From positions 208,501-272,500 of the forward strand of contig JACVTC010000051.1 of NCBI GenBank assembly GCA_016946835.1: a stretch of 64,000 nucleotides of DNA. The letters run 5' to 3'. The position numbers were made by a program, and so were the translations under genes. Positions 49,136 through 61,944 of this stretch are shown one piece after another; positions within the stretch are counted from its first letter, which is position 1; every line of letters begins with the position of its first letter. The stretch is from Neocallimastix lanati (nom. inval.) (taxonomy: Eukaryota; Neocallimastigomycota; Neocallimastigomycetes; Neocallimastigales; Neocallimastigaceae). The notes under the pieces are model-generated. The model saw only the letters and a program-made list of their open reading frames with translations, was not told the origin of the DNA and did no database searches.

Positions 49136-50939
49136 TTTTATTTTTATTTTTATTTTTTATTTTTTTTTTTTTTTATATATTTAATTAAAAATTGATAATA
49201 TCTATTAATTAATGACTATTATTATATATATATATTCAATTGTTTATTTGGTTTTGAATTTTTAATTCTTAACTTTTATTGTTTTTATTTTTTATTTTTT
49301 TTTTTTTTTTTTTTTTTATGCTTTGTTTTGTTTTTATATTTATTTTTTATTTTTTAATTTTTTTTTTTTTATCTTTAGGCAATTGATATTTTTTTATCCA
49401 ATAATATAAAATAAAATGTTACACTAAAAGAAATAAAGATTTAATACCACTAAATTTTGACTAGGGGTGTTAAAGTGAATAACTTATTTATTTTAAGTAT
49501 AAATAATATATATAATTAATAAGTAATATAAATTCTTTGTTTAAGGATTATCTTAGGAAAACTCCTGAATTTGACACCAAAATCAACGAAAATCTCAAAA
49601 AAACGTAGCAATGTCTCCCTTATGAATTCTTAACTCTAAATTTTTTTGAAATTTTTTATTGGAGAGTTGCATTTCCTCAAGTGGGATGTCATTAATATGC
49701 AAATATTTATTAATACGCCACTTTATGAAATGTAACTCTCCTACTTATTTGCAATATTTAATTTTATAATGTTTATTTAATAATCAATATTATTTTAATA
49801 TTATTTATTTTTTTTAATATTTAAATATTTACTTTGAGAAAATAAATAATATCAATATTAATAATATTTATTTATTTTTTTTTTCAATATTCAAATAACA
49901 TCAATAATAATAATATTTTATTTATTCATAATAAACTTTTGATATATTTTATGTTTTAAATTTAATAACATATTGACTTTGTAAAATTTTTAATAAAACA
50001 TATTATTTTATTAAAGTCAATATATCTATATAGGGGGTTGTGCATTTCACAATGTGGCGTATAATATTTTTTAAATAAAGCCATACATTTTTAAGTTATT
50101 CTATTTAATTATAATTAATTTGAATAAATGAAATTATTATAGATATGTTGTAAACATATATAAAACATAATATAAATATAATACACGTGACGTCAATTGT
50201 TGAATTGAAATTAATTATTGATATAAACCTTATTTATTAATATTCTCAGAATTATTATATTTAACTGAAATTGAGATTTTAATTCAGTTAAAATTTCAAC
50301 AATGCCCTCCCCTAAAAATCGGATTTAAGATGATTTTTGTGTAACGATAAGGAGGTCTAAATTTTTTGTTAAAAGATTTTTTTGAAATTTCATAAATTAA
50401 ATTTTTTTTTTTTTTTTAATTTTTGGAGGAGGAAGGTCACTTGAGTGCTTTTAAATTTTTATAGGAAACCCCGTTGAAGTGACCATTTCATTGAAATTTT
50501 GAAATTCCTAAAAATTTAATAAAATTAAAATTTTGTTATGAAAGTTGATGTTTGTAAATGTAATGATACAATTTTTAAATGTTTTTGGTGAAAATTTTTT
50601 TTGAAATTGAAAATTTGAAATTTTAATTCTTATTAACTTTTTAATTTTATACATTAACATTTAAAAAATTGAAAATAATAATAATTTATAAATCTTTGAT
50701 TATATTGAATTATAAATTGATAGTTAATAGTGTAATATAGCTATGTTTTTTTTTGAATTTTGAAATTTTGAAATTGCAATTTCATGTTGGAAATATTGAA
50801 AAATTAAACTTAATTAAAAATTGATAATAATAAAAGTAAAAGTTTAAAAATTAATAAATAAAAAAATAAAATTTTCAAAAAAAATTTTTTTTTTTTTTTT
50901 TTTTTTAAATTTTATATAATCGAAGTAAACTTCCTTCCA
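49136..50939. other. AT-rich spacer with two relatives of the MITE family
   Basis: Poly-T runs upstream of the zincin gene, an 81-bp miniature element at 49661-49741 (separate entry), and a scrap at 50034-50095 (GGGGGTTGTGCATTTCAC, AATGTGGCGTATAATATT, AAAGCCATA) resembling 17470-17537 inverted. The stretch at 50290-50830 has repeated TTTGAAATTTTGAAATT-like strings and no clear frame. Confidence 0.5.
49661..49741. mobile_element. 81-bp miniature inverted-repeat element
   Basis: Begins GGAGAGTTGCATTTC and ends GAAATGTAACTCTCC, a 15-bp inverted repeat with one mismatch. The termini match those of the 284-bp MITE-like elements. The interior keeps ATACGCCAC, also found in them. Probably an internally deleted member of the same family. 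Confidence 0.65.
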
Positions 50940-52600
50940 TTCTTTAAATATAATAAATAAATGTCTTGATTTCTTGAGTTGTTTTTTCAACTTCTTCTAA
51001 AAGAACCCAATCATTTGTATTTTTATATTTATACCTTACACGATATTCATAACAATTTTTCTTCTAGTTAGTCCTAAATTCAGAGATTTCGATAATTTCC
51101 TAGTATTTACATTTTTTAATATATTTTAAATTAGTATCCATTTGAGATAATAAAAAAAATTCGTCCATGGAAGGATGGAACCTATAATTTATAAAGAAAG
51201 GTGTTTCCTTGATAGATTCATTAACAGAAATTATTATATGAAAATTCTGCAAGGTAGATCCTCTTTCTGTATATATATCTCGAGGTAAACCATGTAGTTT
51301 AAAGATATTATTCATAAAAAGCCTAAGCAGTTTGTTTTGCATCCGGTATTGGTTTAAAGGGAATTAAGTGGATCATTTTAGAAAAACGATCGACAACTAC
51401 CCATTATTACTATATATCCTTTAGAATCGAGAAGACCGCATAAAAAGTCGATTTCAATAGATTTCCAAGGTTTTTTTCGGGAGTAACCAAAGGTTGTAGA
51501 AGACCATAATTTTCTGTGCCTACTTACTTTGTTTCATGCACAGGATTGACAAGAGTTTACATATCTGTTTACATCTTCTTTTTATTTTAGGCCACCAAAA
51601 GTTCCTTGTTATTAACTTTAAAGTTCTTTTAATTCTTAAATGAATGACCGGCAGCGGGCTTTTCATGATATTTAGTTAATATTTCTAATCGGAGATCTGA
51701 GAACTTCAGGAATATAGACTAAGTTATAATAAAATATTAAATTGTCCTTTATTTTAAACTTTTTCATTTTTCTAAAGGGCTTATAAGATATATCATTTTT
51801 TTTTTTACATTTTGAGGTGTAAAGTAAAGTCGAATATCTTCAGTTGTAAGCGTCAGACTTGGTAGCATCAATAATCCTTTCTAAAAAGGTCACTAACAAT
51901 ACTAACAAAACATAGAATTTCTTTAACGTTTTTAATGTCTAAAATATTTTCAGGTTTTTCTTCATAAAGTGTTGTTTTTAATATAATCAGGTCTTCTAGA
52001 TAGACTGTCAAGTTTTCCGTTTTTGTTTCCCTGCCTATACTTTATTATAAAATTATATTTTTGGAAGAAAAGGTACCATCTGTGTAGTCTTTGATTTGAG
52101 ACCCCTTTCTTTCCTAATGTGTATATTAAATTCCTATGATTTGTATAGACAGTAATTTGGTATTTAGCATCAAGGAGTAGACGTCTCCAAGCAATAAAAG
52201 CATCCCTTTATAGTGAGTAGTTCTTTATCAGTAATTGTATATATATTATATATATTAATTTCGGCGTTTAGTAAACTTCTAGAATAATATGCTACTGGAT
52301 GTAAATGATTATCTTTATCCCTTTGCGATAGAACAGCACCAATAGCATAATTACTTGCATCACATTCTACTATAAAAGGTTTTGTAAAATCAGGATGGAA
52401 TAGAATTGGAGAAGTAATTAATCTTTTCTTTAATTCCTTAAAAGCATTTTCACACTCATTTGTCCATAAAAATTTAATATTCTTTCTTGTTATAAATTAT
52501 GTAAAGATTTTGCAAAAATTGAAAAATCTTTAACAAATCTTCTATAGTAATTGTATAGACCAATAAATTGTTGAGCATCTTTTAAATTTTCTGGCCAAGG
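50940..52600 (-). pseudogene. truncated Ty3/gypsy polyprotein: RT end, RNase H, integrase
   Basis: Minus strand, in order: the C-terminal RT block WPENLKDAQQFIGLYNYYRR (52598-52540); RNase H with ITSPILFHPDFTKPFIVECD, ASNYAIGAVLSQRDK and HPVAYYSRSLLNAE (52450-52260); TVYTNHRNLIYTLGKKGVSN and LHRWYLFFQKYNF (52175-52060); a SRRPDY end of RNase H; a zinc-binding region of integrase with CxxC near 51545; the integrase core around KKPWKSIEIDFLCGLLDSKG (51480-51420) and HGLPRDIYTERGST (51285-51245); and a chromodomain-like tail (YEYRVRYKYKNTNDWVLLEE, about 51050-50990). Many stops and frameshifts make it non-functional. Gag, protease and most of RT are missing: the element is cut at 52600 by an inverted gypsy fragment and a repeat array. 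Confidence 0.85.
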
Positions 52601-52632
52601 CCAGAAAATTTAAAAGATACTCAACGATTGAA
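52569..52632. repeat. imperfect palindrome: head-to-head gypsy fragments
   Basis: About 31 bp on the left (ending TTTTCTGGCC) faces its near-perfect inverted copy (GGCCAGAAAATTTAAAAG and on to CAACGATTG) across AA. The arms differ by two transitions. The left arm encodes, on the minus strand, KDAQQF of the gypsy RT; the right arm encodes, on the plus strand, KDTQRL, closer to the usual QRF of this family. The arms therefore come from two different gypsy copies. Confidence 0.8.
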
Positions 52633-53033
52633 TAAAATAAAATAAAATAAAATAAAATAAAATAAAATAAAATAAAATAAAATAAAATAAAATAAAATAA
52701 AATAAAATAAAATAAAATAAAATAAAATAAAATAAAATAAAATAAAATAAAATAAAATAAAATAAAATAAAATAAAATAAAATAAAATAAAATAAAATAA
52801 AATAAAATAAAATAAAATAAAATAAAATAAAATAAAATAAAATAAAATAAAATAAAATAAAATAAAATAAAATAAAATAAAATAAAATAAAATAAAATAA
52901 AATAAAATAAAATAAAATAAAATAAAATAAAATAAAATAAAATAAAATAAAATAAAATAAAATAAAATAAAATAAAATAAAATAAAATAAAATAAAATAA
53001 AATAAAATAAAATAAAATAAAATAAAATAAATT
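52625..53033. repeat. (AAAAT)n pentamer array
   Basis: About 80 uninterrupted copies of AAAAT, the reverse complement of the TTTTA pentamer in the satellite at 40456-44017. It begins directly at the truncated inverted gypsy arm through GATTGAATAAAAT. The minus-strand frame across it (FILFY repeats) is spurious. Confidence 0.95.
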
Positions 53034-53420
53034 AAAATAAATAGTAAAATATTAAATATTAAGTACAGATTGAATAAAATAAAATAAAGAGCCAAGTAGT
53101 GTAAAAGATTGAAATATTAATGAAAATAAAACAAAATAAAATAAATAGTAGGATATTAAATATAAAGTACAGATTGAATAAAATAAAATAAATAATAAAG
53201 TAGTATAAAAGATTAAAATTTTAATAAAAAAAAATAAAATAAATAAATAGTGAAAAAGTATAAAAGATTAAAAAATTAAAAAAAAAAAAAATAAAATAAA
53301 ATAAATAGTGAAGTGGTATAAAAGATTAAAATATTAATAAAAATAAAATAAAAATAAAATAAATAGTGAAGTAGTATAAAAGATTAAAATTATTAATAAA
53401 AAATATAATACAATAAAATA
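53034..53420 (-). repeat. degenerate satellite cores, same family as 40456-44017
   Basis: The minus strand contains CAATCTGTACTTAATATTTA with ATTTTACTATTTATTTT (near 53070-53035) and CAATCTGTACTTTATATTTA with ATCCTACTATTTATTTT (near 53175-53140), clear variants of the 34-bp core of the big satellite, in reverse orientation. Later units (AAATAGTGAAGTAGTATAAA, then AGATTAAAATATTAATAAA) are a locally amplified derivative, about four copies at 53190-53400. Confidence 0.8.
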
Positions 53421-53532
53421 ATATAAATAAAATGTTTATGAATGTATTAGATAAATAAATTAATGGATTAATTCAAACTATTATTATTATTAAATTTTCT
53501 TGAAAATTAATACAAATGGATCGTACATTCTT

Positions 53533-53571
<39 letters not shown>

Positions 53572-53584
53572 TAATATTAATAGA

Positions 53585-53670
53585 GTTTAAATATAACTAA
53601 ATCGATGTTTTCCAGTTTTTTTTTTTTTTTTTTTTTTTATTAATAAAGATATTTTGAATAAACTAAATCG

Positions 53671-53708
<38 letters not shown>

Positions 53709-53746
53709 TAATAAAGATATTATGAATATAACTAAATCGATGTTTT

Positions 53747-53785
<39 letters not shown>
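53585..53785. repeat. three-unit tandem repeat punctuated by poly-T
   Basis: Units of about 65-75 bp containing ATATAACTAAATCGATGTTT, a T-run of 20-33, and ATTAATAAAGATATT, repeated three times (cores near 53597, 53660 and 53728). Unit 2 lacks TTTTCCA and has lost a base of the core. Confidence 0.8.
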
Positions 53786-54649
53786 ATTTATACTATTTGA
53801 ATATTATAAAGAGGGGAGAGGGGTTTGTTTGGCGAAGGTTGCATTTTCGCAAAAGTTTACATTTTTGAAAATGTGGCGTTTCAAAAATAAATGAATAAAT
53901 TAAATAGATAATACATAAATAAATAAATAAGTAAATGTCAACTTTGTTAATCCATTTTAAATCATATCACTTTAACAAACTCTATATAAATTTAAAAGAA
54001 AATCATCCATTCACCGAATAAATCATACATTTCATTTAAAAATTAAAAAAAAAAAATTCAAATTTTAACTCTGTAATCTATTTATATATTTAATATATCT
54101 AATGAATAAATTATATAAAAAGAATAGAAACATAGCTATTAAAAATTAAAAATTAATTATTATATACTATTATTTATTTTCTTTGTTATTATTTTTTATA
54201 TTAGTTATTCATTTTTTTTTTTTTTTTTTAACATAAAGTTACATATAGAAATTAAAAAAAAAAAAAAAAAAAATTCAAATTTATATAGATATTCATATAT
54301 TTAATGTATAAATTATACATATTTAATGTATGAATTATACATATTTAATTCAATGATACAAATTTAATGTATTTTATTAATCATTTCATTAATTTTTTTT
54401 TTTTTTATTTTTTGATCAACATACATTTATTAATTAATACCATTTAATATCACCTATCACATGGACGTAAAAAAAAAAAGAAAAACAAAAACAAAAACAA
54501 AAAAAAATGTAATACATACCAATTTATAAAAATACTTTTTCAATTTTTTTATCCTGATGCTCAATACTTTAGGGGATAACACACCTATAATTTCTGGATT
54601 CACCCTATACATGCCTTCTTAATTTATAGGGGGTATTTTCTACCTACCC

Positions 54650-54683
<34 letters not shown>

Positions 54684-54789
54684 CTGTAAAATAAAGTTGG
54701 AAGTATGATTTACATATTATCTCAGACTCTACTCAGGCCTTATGTTAAGGTTCTGCATATATCTATTGAATATTATACGGCTCTAGGTT

Positions 54790-54828
54790 ATAATCACAGT
54801 ACATATATATAATATGTACTGTGATTAT
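54790..54828. repeat. perfect 17-bp inverted repeat (hairpin)
   Basis: Arms 54790-54806 and 54812-54828 (AATCACAGTACATAT in the left arm) are exact reverse complements around a 5-bp ATATA loop. It lies at the right end of a GC-richer islet. It could be a transcription stop, a transposon end or a chance palindrome; nothing nearby decides. Confidence 0.85.
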
Positions 54829-54974
54829 TGCGTTAAAAAAGAAGGGTGATATTTATTTAGATGGAGATGTATGCAAAAATTTTATAAAAAAATTTTTAAA
54901 TAATTTTATAAAAAAAAAATAAAATTTTTTTTTAAAGTTATTTTAATTTTTATATTAAGTTTCGAGTTTCGAAT

Positions 54975-55410
54975 TGTTAATAAATAATAAATAAATAATA
55001 AATAATAAATAATAAATAATAAATAATAAATAATTGAATAATAAATAATAAATAATAAATAATAAGAGTATTTGTATTTATTAATAAATAATAAATAATA
55101 AGAGTATTTGTATTTATTAATAAATAATAAATAATAAGAGTATTTGTATTTATTAATAAATAATAAATAATAAAGAGAGTATTTATAATAAATAATAAAT
55201 AATAAATAATAAAAGAGTATTTATTAATAAATAACAAATAATGAATAATGAATAATAAATAATAAAAAGAGTATTTATTAATAAATAATAAATATTAATT
55301 ATTAATAATAAATAATAAAAAGAGTATTTATTAATAAATAATAAATATTAATTATTAAATAATAAATAATAAAAAGAGTATTTATTAATAAATAATAAAT
55401 AATTATTTAT
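54975..55410. repeat. TAAATAA array with AAGAGTATTT-bearing longer units
   Basis: Period-7 TAAATAA units organised into higher units of about 45-60 bp carrying AAGAGTATTTGTATTTATTA (55066, 55101, 55136) and later AAAAAGAGTATTTATTAATA (55265, 55317, 55372). The AAAAAGAGTATTTATTAATA block recurs alone at 56607. Confidence 0.85.
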
Positions 55411-56454
55411 ATATCTTTTCAATAATATATTCAGATATTCAGATATTTATTATTATTTTTATTTTTATTGTATCAATTTCTGTATTTCTTTTAATAAATT
55501 TTTTTTTATCTTATTTTAGGATTTGAAGTACAAATGGAATAAATTTTAATTTCAATGGAAAATGGAAGATACTATTTAGAAAAAAAAAAAATTAGAATAT
55601 GGAATTGAATGAATAAATAAATACTAAATAAATAAATAATAGCAACAAAATTAAATGAATAAATGAATAAATAAAATTATGTTATTTTATTTCATTTATT
55701 AATTTATTTCATTCAATTCTATTAAATTTTAATTATTATTATTTAGATTAAATTCTTTTTTTTTCATTTAATTAATTTTTAATTATTTAATATAAGAAAA
55801 AAAAAAAAAAAAAAAAAAAAAAAAGAAAAAGGAAAAAAGAAAAAAAAAAAATACAGAAATTGTTTATTATTATAATATTATATAGAAATATATAGAAATA
55901 TAATTTTAATTTTTTTTTTTTATATTTTATATTTTATATTTAAAATTGATGAATAGTTAAAATAAAAATAAATGTTTATTTATAATAAAAAAAATATAAA
56001 TAAAAACATAAAACTAAAGAAATTATAAGAGAAATAGATAAATTAATAAATATATAAATATATAAATATATATAAAAGAAAATAAAAATAAAATAAATAT
56101 TATAACCTGTATAATATGTATTGTATAAAATTGAAATGATGCTAACGAAGTTTAGTTTTAGAAGAACAGATTAAGTAAAAAAAAATAAGAAATAAAATAG
56201 AAAGAATATAAAGAATAAAAAAGGTTTTATATGGATAGTTTATTATGTTGATTTTAATATCATTTAAAAGTTTTTATGTCTTTTCTTGTATTATTATTAT
56301 TTTTTATTAATTAACCATTTAAAATAGAAGGAAAATTCGTATCATTATTATATATGAATTATATGTACATATATTCTTCTATATCATGTTTACTTTTATT
56401 TTTTAATAATAAAAAAAATAACTATAAAAATAACAAAATAAAACTTGTAATAAA

Positions 56455-56785
56455 TAATTGAATAATAAATAATAAATAATAAATAATAAATAATAAATAA
56501 TAAATAATAAATAATTGAATAATAAATAATTGAATAATTGAATAATAAATAATAAATAATAAATAATAAATAAATAATAAATAATTGAATAATAAATAAT
56601 AAATAATAAAAAGAGTATTTATTAATAAATAATAAATATTAAATATTAAATATTAAATAATAAATAATAAATAATAAATAATAAATAATAAATAATAAAT
56701 AATAATAAATAATAAATAATAAATAATAAATAATATAAAATAAATAATAAATAATAAATTATAAATAATAAATAATAAAAAATTA
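56455..56785. repeat. TAAATAA heptanucleotide array
   Basis: Period-7 units with TAATTGAATAA interruptions (56455-56590), one AAAAAGAGTATTTATTAATA block, and ATATTAA variants. Confidence 0.9.
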
Positions 56786-57474
56786 TAGAATTATATAATA
56801 AGTAGTAATAAATATATAAATATATATAAATATATATAAATATAAAGTATTACTGGAAAGGTTAATCTTTTTTTTTTTTTTTTTTAAAGTATTATTGTAT
56901 TTTATTTTGCTTAAATAATAAATAATCTTTTTTTTTTTTTTTCCTCAAAATTCATTTATTATAATTTTTAAAATTACTCTTGAGTTATGTTTATAGTTTT
57001 ATCGTCAACGTCTATCTCTCTTTTAAATTTTATTTAATCTTTTTGATTTTTATTTTTTATTTTATTTTTGTTTTATTGCATAAAATATAAAAAACAATCA
57101 TCCAAATCCAACAATGAAATTAATATGAATGTCTTTTTCTTCTTCTTCTTCCCTTTCCTTTTAATTCTGATATCTTTTATTTGCGTATTTTTCGAAATTA
57201 AAAATCTTTTATTGGTGTATTTTTCGAAATTAAAAATCTTTTTTTTTTAATAATAATAAATTGTGTTAATTTATTTTTTATTGGCATTTTCTGTTATTTT
57301 CTGTTTTTCTTTTTTTTTTTTTTTATTTTTATTTTAATAATTTTAATTTATTATTTGATTAATTAAAATTAAATTAAATAAAATAAAATTTAATAAAATT
57401 AATTTAATTACCATAAAATTTTATTTCATTCAATATTAAATAATAAATAAATAAATAAATAAAATTAAATAATT

Positions 57475-57806
57475 TATTATTTATTATTTATAATTATTAT
57501 TATTTATTATTTATTATTTATTATTTATTATTTATTATTTATTATTTATTATTTATTATTTATTATTTATTATTTATTATTTATTATTTATTATTTATTA
57601 TTTATTATTTATTATTTCTTATTTATTATTTATTATTTATTATTTATTACTAATTATTTATTATTTATTAATTTATTATTTATTATTTATTATTTATTAT
57701 TTATTATTTATTATTTATTATTTATTATTTATTATTTATTATTTATTATTTATTATTAATTATTTATTATTTATTATTTATTATTTATTATTTATTATTT
57801 ATTATT
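57475..57806. repeat. TTATTTA heptanucleotide array
   Basis: Nearly pure period-7 TTATTTA over about 330 bp ending in a 32-bp T-run, in opposite orientation to the array at 56455-56785. Confidence 0.9.
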
Positions 57807-57842
<36 letters not shown>

Positions 57843-60800
57843 CAGGGAAGAATACAATAACTTTATTAATTTTTATTATTTATTGATAATGATTTATTAT
57901 TTAAATATAGATATTCATTTATTTCTTTCTTCTTATTTATTTATATTTTATTCATTCATTCATTTTTATTTTATTTTATAAATAAACATTAAATCAATGT
58001 TATATATTTTAATTATTTATGCATGAATTTTAATATTTTTTATTTCTATTTTATTTCATGACTTTGCTTTGACTATGCATTGATATAAATATAAATAAAT
58101 AAATAATTAATTAATTAGATGAATAAATAAATAAATATTAAATGAATAAATAAATAAATAAGTAATTATTAAATGAATGAATAAATATTTATCTTCTGGT
58201 ACAAAACAAATTTTAATTTTTTTAATTTTTATTATATTTTAATTTTAATATATTTTATTTTGTTATTTTTTATATTTTGTTACATATGTTACTTCTATTG
58301 ACTTTACTATTATATTTCTATCTTTTAAATTTTTGCTTTTAAGAGGAAGAAAACAAAGCATTAAATAAATGAAAGAAGTATTAAATGTGAAGGACGAAAT
58401 TAAAAATAAAAATAAAAAATAATAATAAAATTTATTCTTTCTACATTAATAACTTTTTTGGTCTTAAAAGTATGATCTATTTAAATAAGATTGTATTTTT
58501 ACTTTAATCATATATGTATCGATATATAGAAAGGAAGTATAACTATTGTAAGCTTTTTGTTATTCTTTTCCTTAATAAAAACCAACCACCACCTTACCAT
58601 TCATTCTTATTTTTTTCCTTCTTTACTTCTTAAGTTATTTTTGAACCGATGAAATTGGAAATGAACAAAAAAAATTAAAATTAAAAAATTAAAATTATAT
58701 AAAAAAAAATAAAATTAAAATTAAATATAAAAAATGATTTTTTATTAATGAATAAAGTTTTATATCAAAAAAAATAAAAATAAAAATAAAAATAAAATTT
58801 TATATATAAAATGTAATTGACTGTAATATATCAATATTTTTATTTTGATAATATAAATATATATTATATATTTTAGCCTAATATAATATTAATATATGTC
58901 AATTATGTCATCTATAGTTAATATATTATTATATATAAAATATATATTTAAATATATTTTAAATTCATTTTATAAACTCAATTTTTTTTTATTTGTTAAT
59001 TTTTGAAATGGAAAAAAAATATATTTATTCATTTAATTATTTGAATAATAAATAAATAAATAAATAATATATAATGAATACTATTCAATAAATATATATA
59101 CTATTTATAATATATTAACAATATTTTGTTATATTTAATGCATTTCTTTCAAATAATACAATTATATAAAAAAAATTTGTCAATTGATATATATGTAATA
59201 GAATAAAAAATTGTTTGTTTTCAATTTGAAATGATTCAATTGAATTAATTACATATATAACTATATGTAATAGATATAATTCTATATAATAAATATATAA
59301 TATAATTCTATAATTATAATAAATATCTAAATATAAATATGATTATTTATTATTATAATAGGTACAATTGATAATTCTATATCAATATTATAGATAAAAT
59401 TATATATAATTATAATAGGTATAATAGGTATAATAGGTTTAATAGGTATAGATAGTTCTATATAATTATTATTATAGATATAATAATATAATTCTATATA
59501 ATAATTATATACTTACAATAAATATATATTTAATTTATATTTAAATATATAATATAATATATTATTTCATTTTTTTTTTTCTTTTAAACTTAAAAAATTA
59601 AATAAAATTAAATAAAATAAAATAAAATGAACATCTTTCGATGACATTAAATATTATAATTATTTAAGTTTCAATCTCTGAATTTATTTAGGCAATGAAA
59701 AGGCAAATACTTTGTTGATATATTCCATTCAATTCATTACAATAGACTAAATATAATATAATATACAACACAATATAATATAATATAAAAATAAAATTTT
59801 TTTTAAAAAAAAAAAAAACATTTTAATTATTATTTATTATTATTTAAAAATTTTGTTAATCATCCATTCAAAAGCATAAAAAAAAAAAACAATAACCAAT
59901 AATAATAATAATAATAATATATAATAATAATAATAAATAATAATAATAATAATAAATAATAATAATAAATAACAATTAATAATAATAATAATAATAATAA
60001 CAATTAATAATAATAATAATAATAGTATTGAATAATTTCAACAAAAAATTGGAAATGTTTTTGTCCTTTTTATTAATAATTAAAGTTTTATCCGATTTTA
60101 GTCCTTTAATAACAATTGTGTGTATGTTTTTTTATTTTTATTTCTTGTGGGATATATAAATAAATAAATAAATAAATAAATAAGAAATAAATAATACATA
60201 TAAATAAAAAAATAAATAATGCATATAAATAAAAAAATAAATAAGAAATAAATAAACAAAGGGTAAAAATCCTTTTATATAATTGAATTAATAATTAAAA
60301 AAAGTAAACATTTGGTAATTTTCATTTATATAATATGTTAAAAAAAATATAAGCCTTTAGATAAAATATATTTAAATATTTAAATAAATAAATATGTATT
60401 TAAATAAATAAGTAAATAAATATATACAATTAAAGTAAATAAATATGTATTTAAATAAATAAGTAAATAAATAAATATATACAATAAAAGTAAATAAATA
60501 TTTTATGTATTGTGTAATTGTAATTAATTAAAAATAATCGAAATTTAATAATTGAATTTCGATTTTAATTATTATTATTTTTTTTTTTTAAAGATATATT
60601 TTTTTATATTAAAAATTAATTATTATTTAACCATATATATTATTTAAATTTATTATATATATATATTTTTATTATTATTTATTTTATATTAATGTAGTAA
60701 TAAAATAAAGAAATTTTTTTTTTTTCTTTTTTCTTTTTTTTTTTTTTTTTTAAATAGAATATTACGATAAAAAAATTTTTTTTTTTTTTTCTACTTCTTA

Positions 60801-61907
60801 ATAATTACACCTCTTTATTTTTCATCTTTAATATTTATAATTTGTAGAAGTAGATTTAGTTTAAACTTTTAAAAAGTTTTTATTTATTTAATAATATTAA
60901 TAAAATAAAAAAGTCATATCGTATCATATAAAAATGTAAATTTCTTAAAATTATAAAACTAAAAAGAAAAAAAACTTTTTATTTATTTATGTTTTTATAA
61001 AATTTTTGAATATAAAAACCTTTTTAAATGAAAGAAATATTATAAATGTTTTGGACAAAAAATAATAGTTTATCAAAATAAAATTTTTATAATATTTTTA
61101 ACAAAATAAAAATAGAGAAAGAAAGAGAAAAGAAAAAAGAAAAAATATTATATGTATTTATTTATAGGAACTTTATATATACAATATTAAAAAAAAATAA
61201 AGAACTAAAGAAATCAATAAATAAAATAAAATTGTATTGTTGAATATAAATAAATATCATAAATATATACATAAAATAATAAATATATATACATAAAATA
61301 TTATGGAAAGAATTCAAAATATATAATTGATATCTTAAGAATAAAATAATCATTCTATATAAATAAATAAAAATAAAATAATAAAAAGAAAAAAATAAAA
61401 ACAAAAACAAAAAAACGAAAAAAACAAAAAAAAAAAAAAAATATAATATAATATAATATAATAAAAACTATTTATAAAATTGTGATATATAAAAAAATTA
61501 ATGAAAATATCAAAAGTCAATATAGTTTCTTTTTTTTTTTTTTATTTGTAATAGTAATAAACACTTATTTGCTATATACATATTAATAAAAGCATATTCA
61601 AACATCATACAAAACTAACAGTATTTGAACATAGTTTATTAATAGAATACATAGATGAATATATATCAATAAATATAATCACATATAACTATTAAATAAA
61701 AGCAATAATAATTAATTATTATTACTATTTTTTCAACAAAGAAAAATTATTTGTTTCAAAATTGATTATACAAAATAAGCTACTAAATCTATTTATATTA
61801 AACTTTTTTATAATGAAAAAAATATAGTAAATAACTGATAATAATGAAATTGTATAGAAGGAAAATTGAATTATTCTAATATAAATATAATAAATATAAT
61901 AGTTTCA

Positions 61908-61944
<37 letters not shown>

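Noticed and set aside
52610-53095. 161-codon minus-strand frame
   Set aside because: Pure translation of the (AAAAT)n array.
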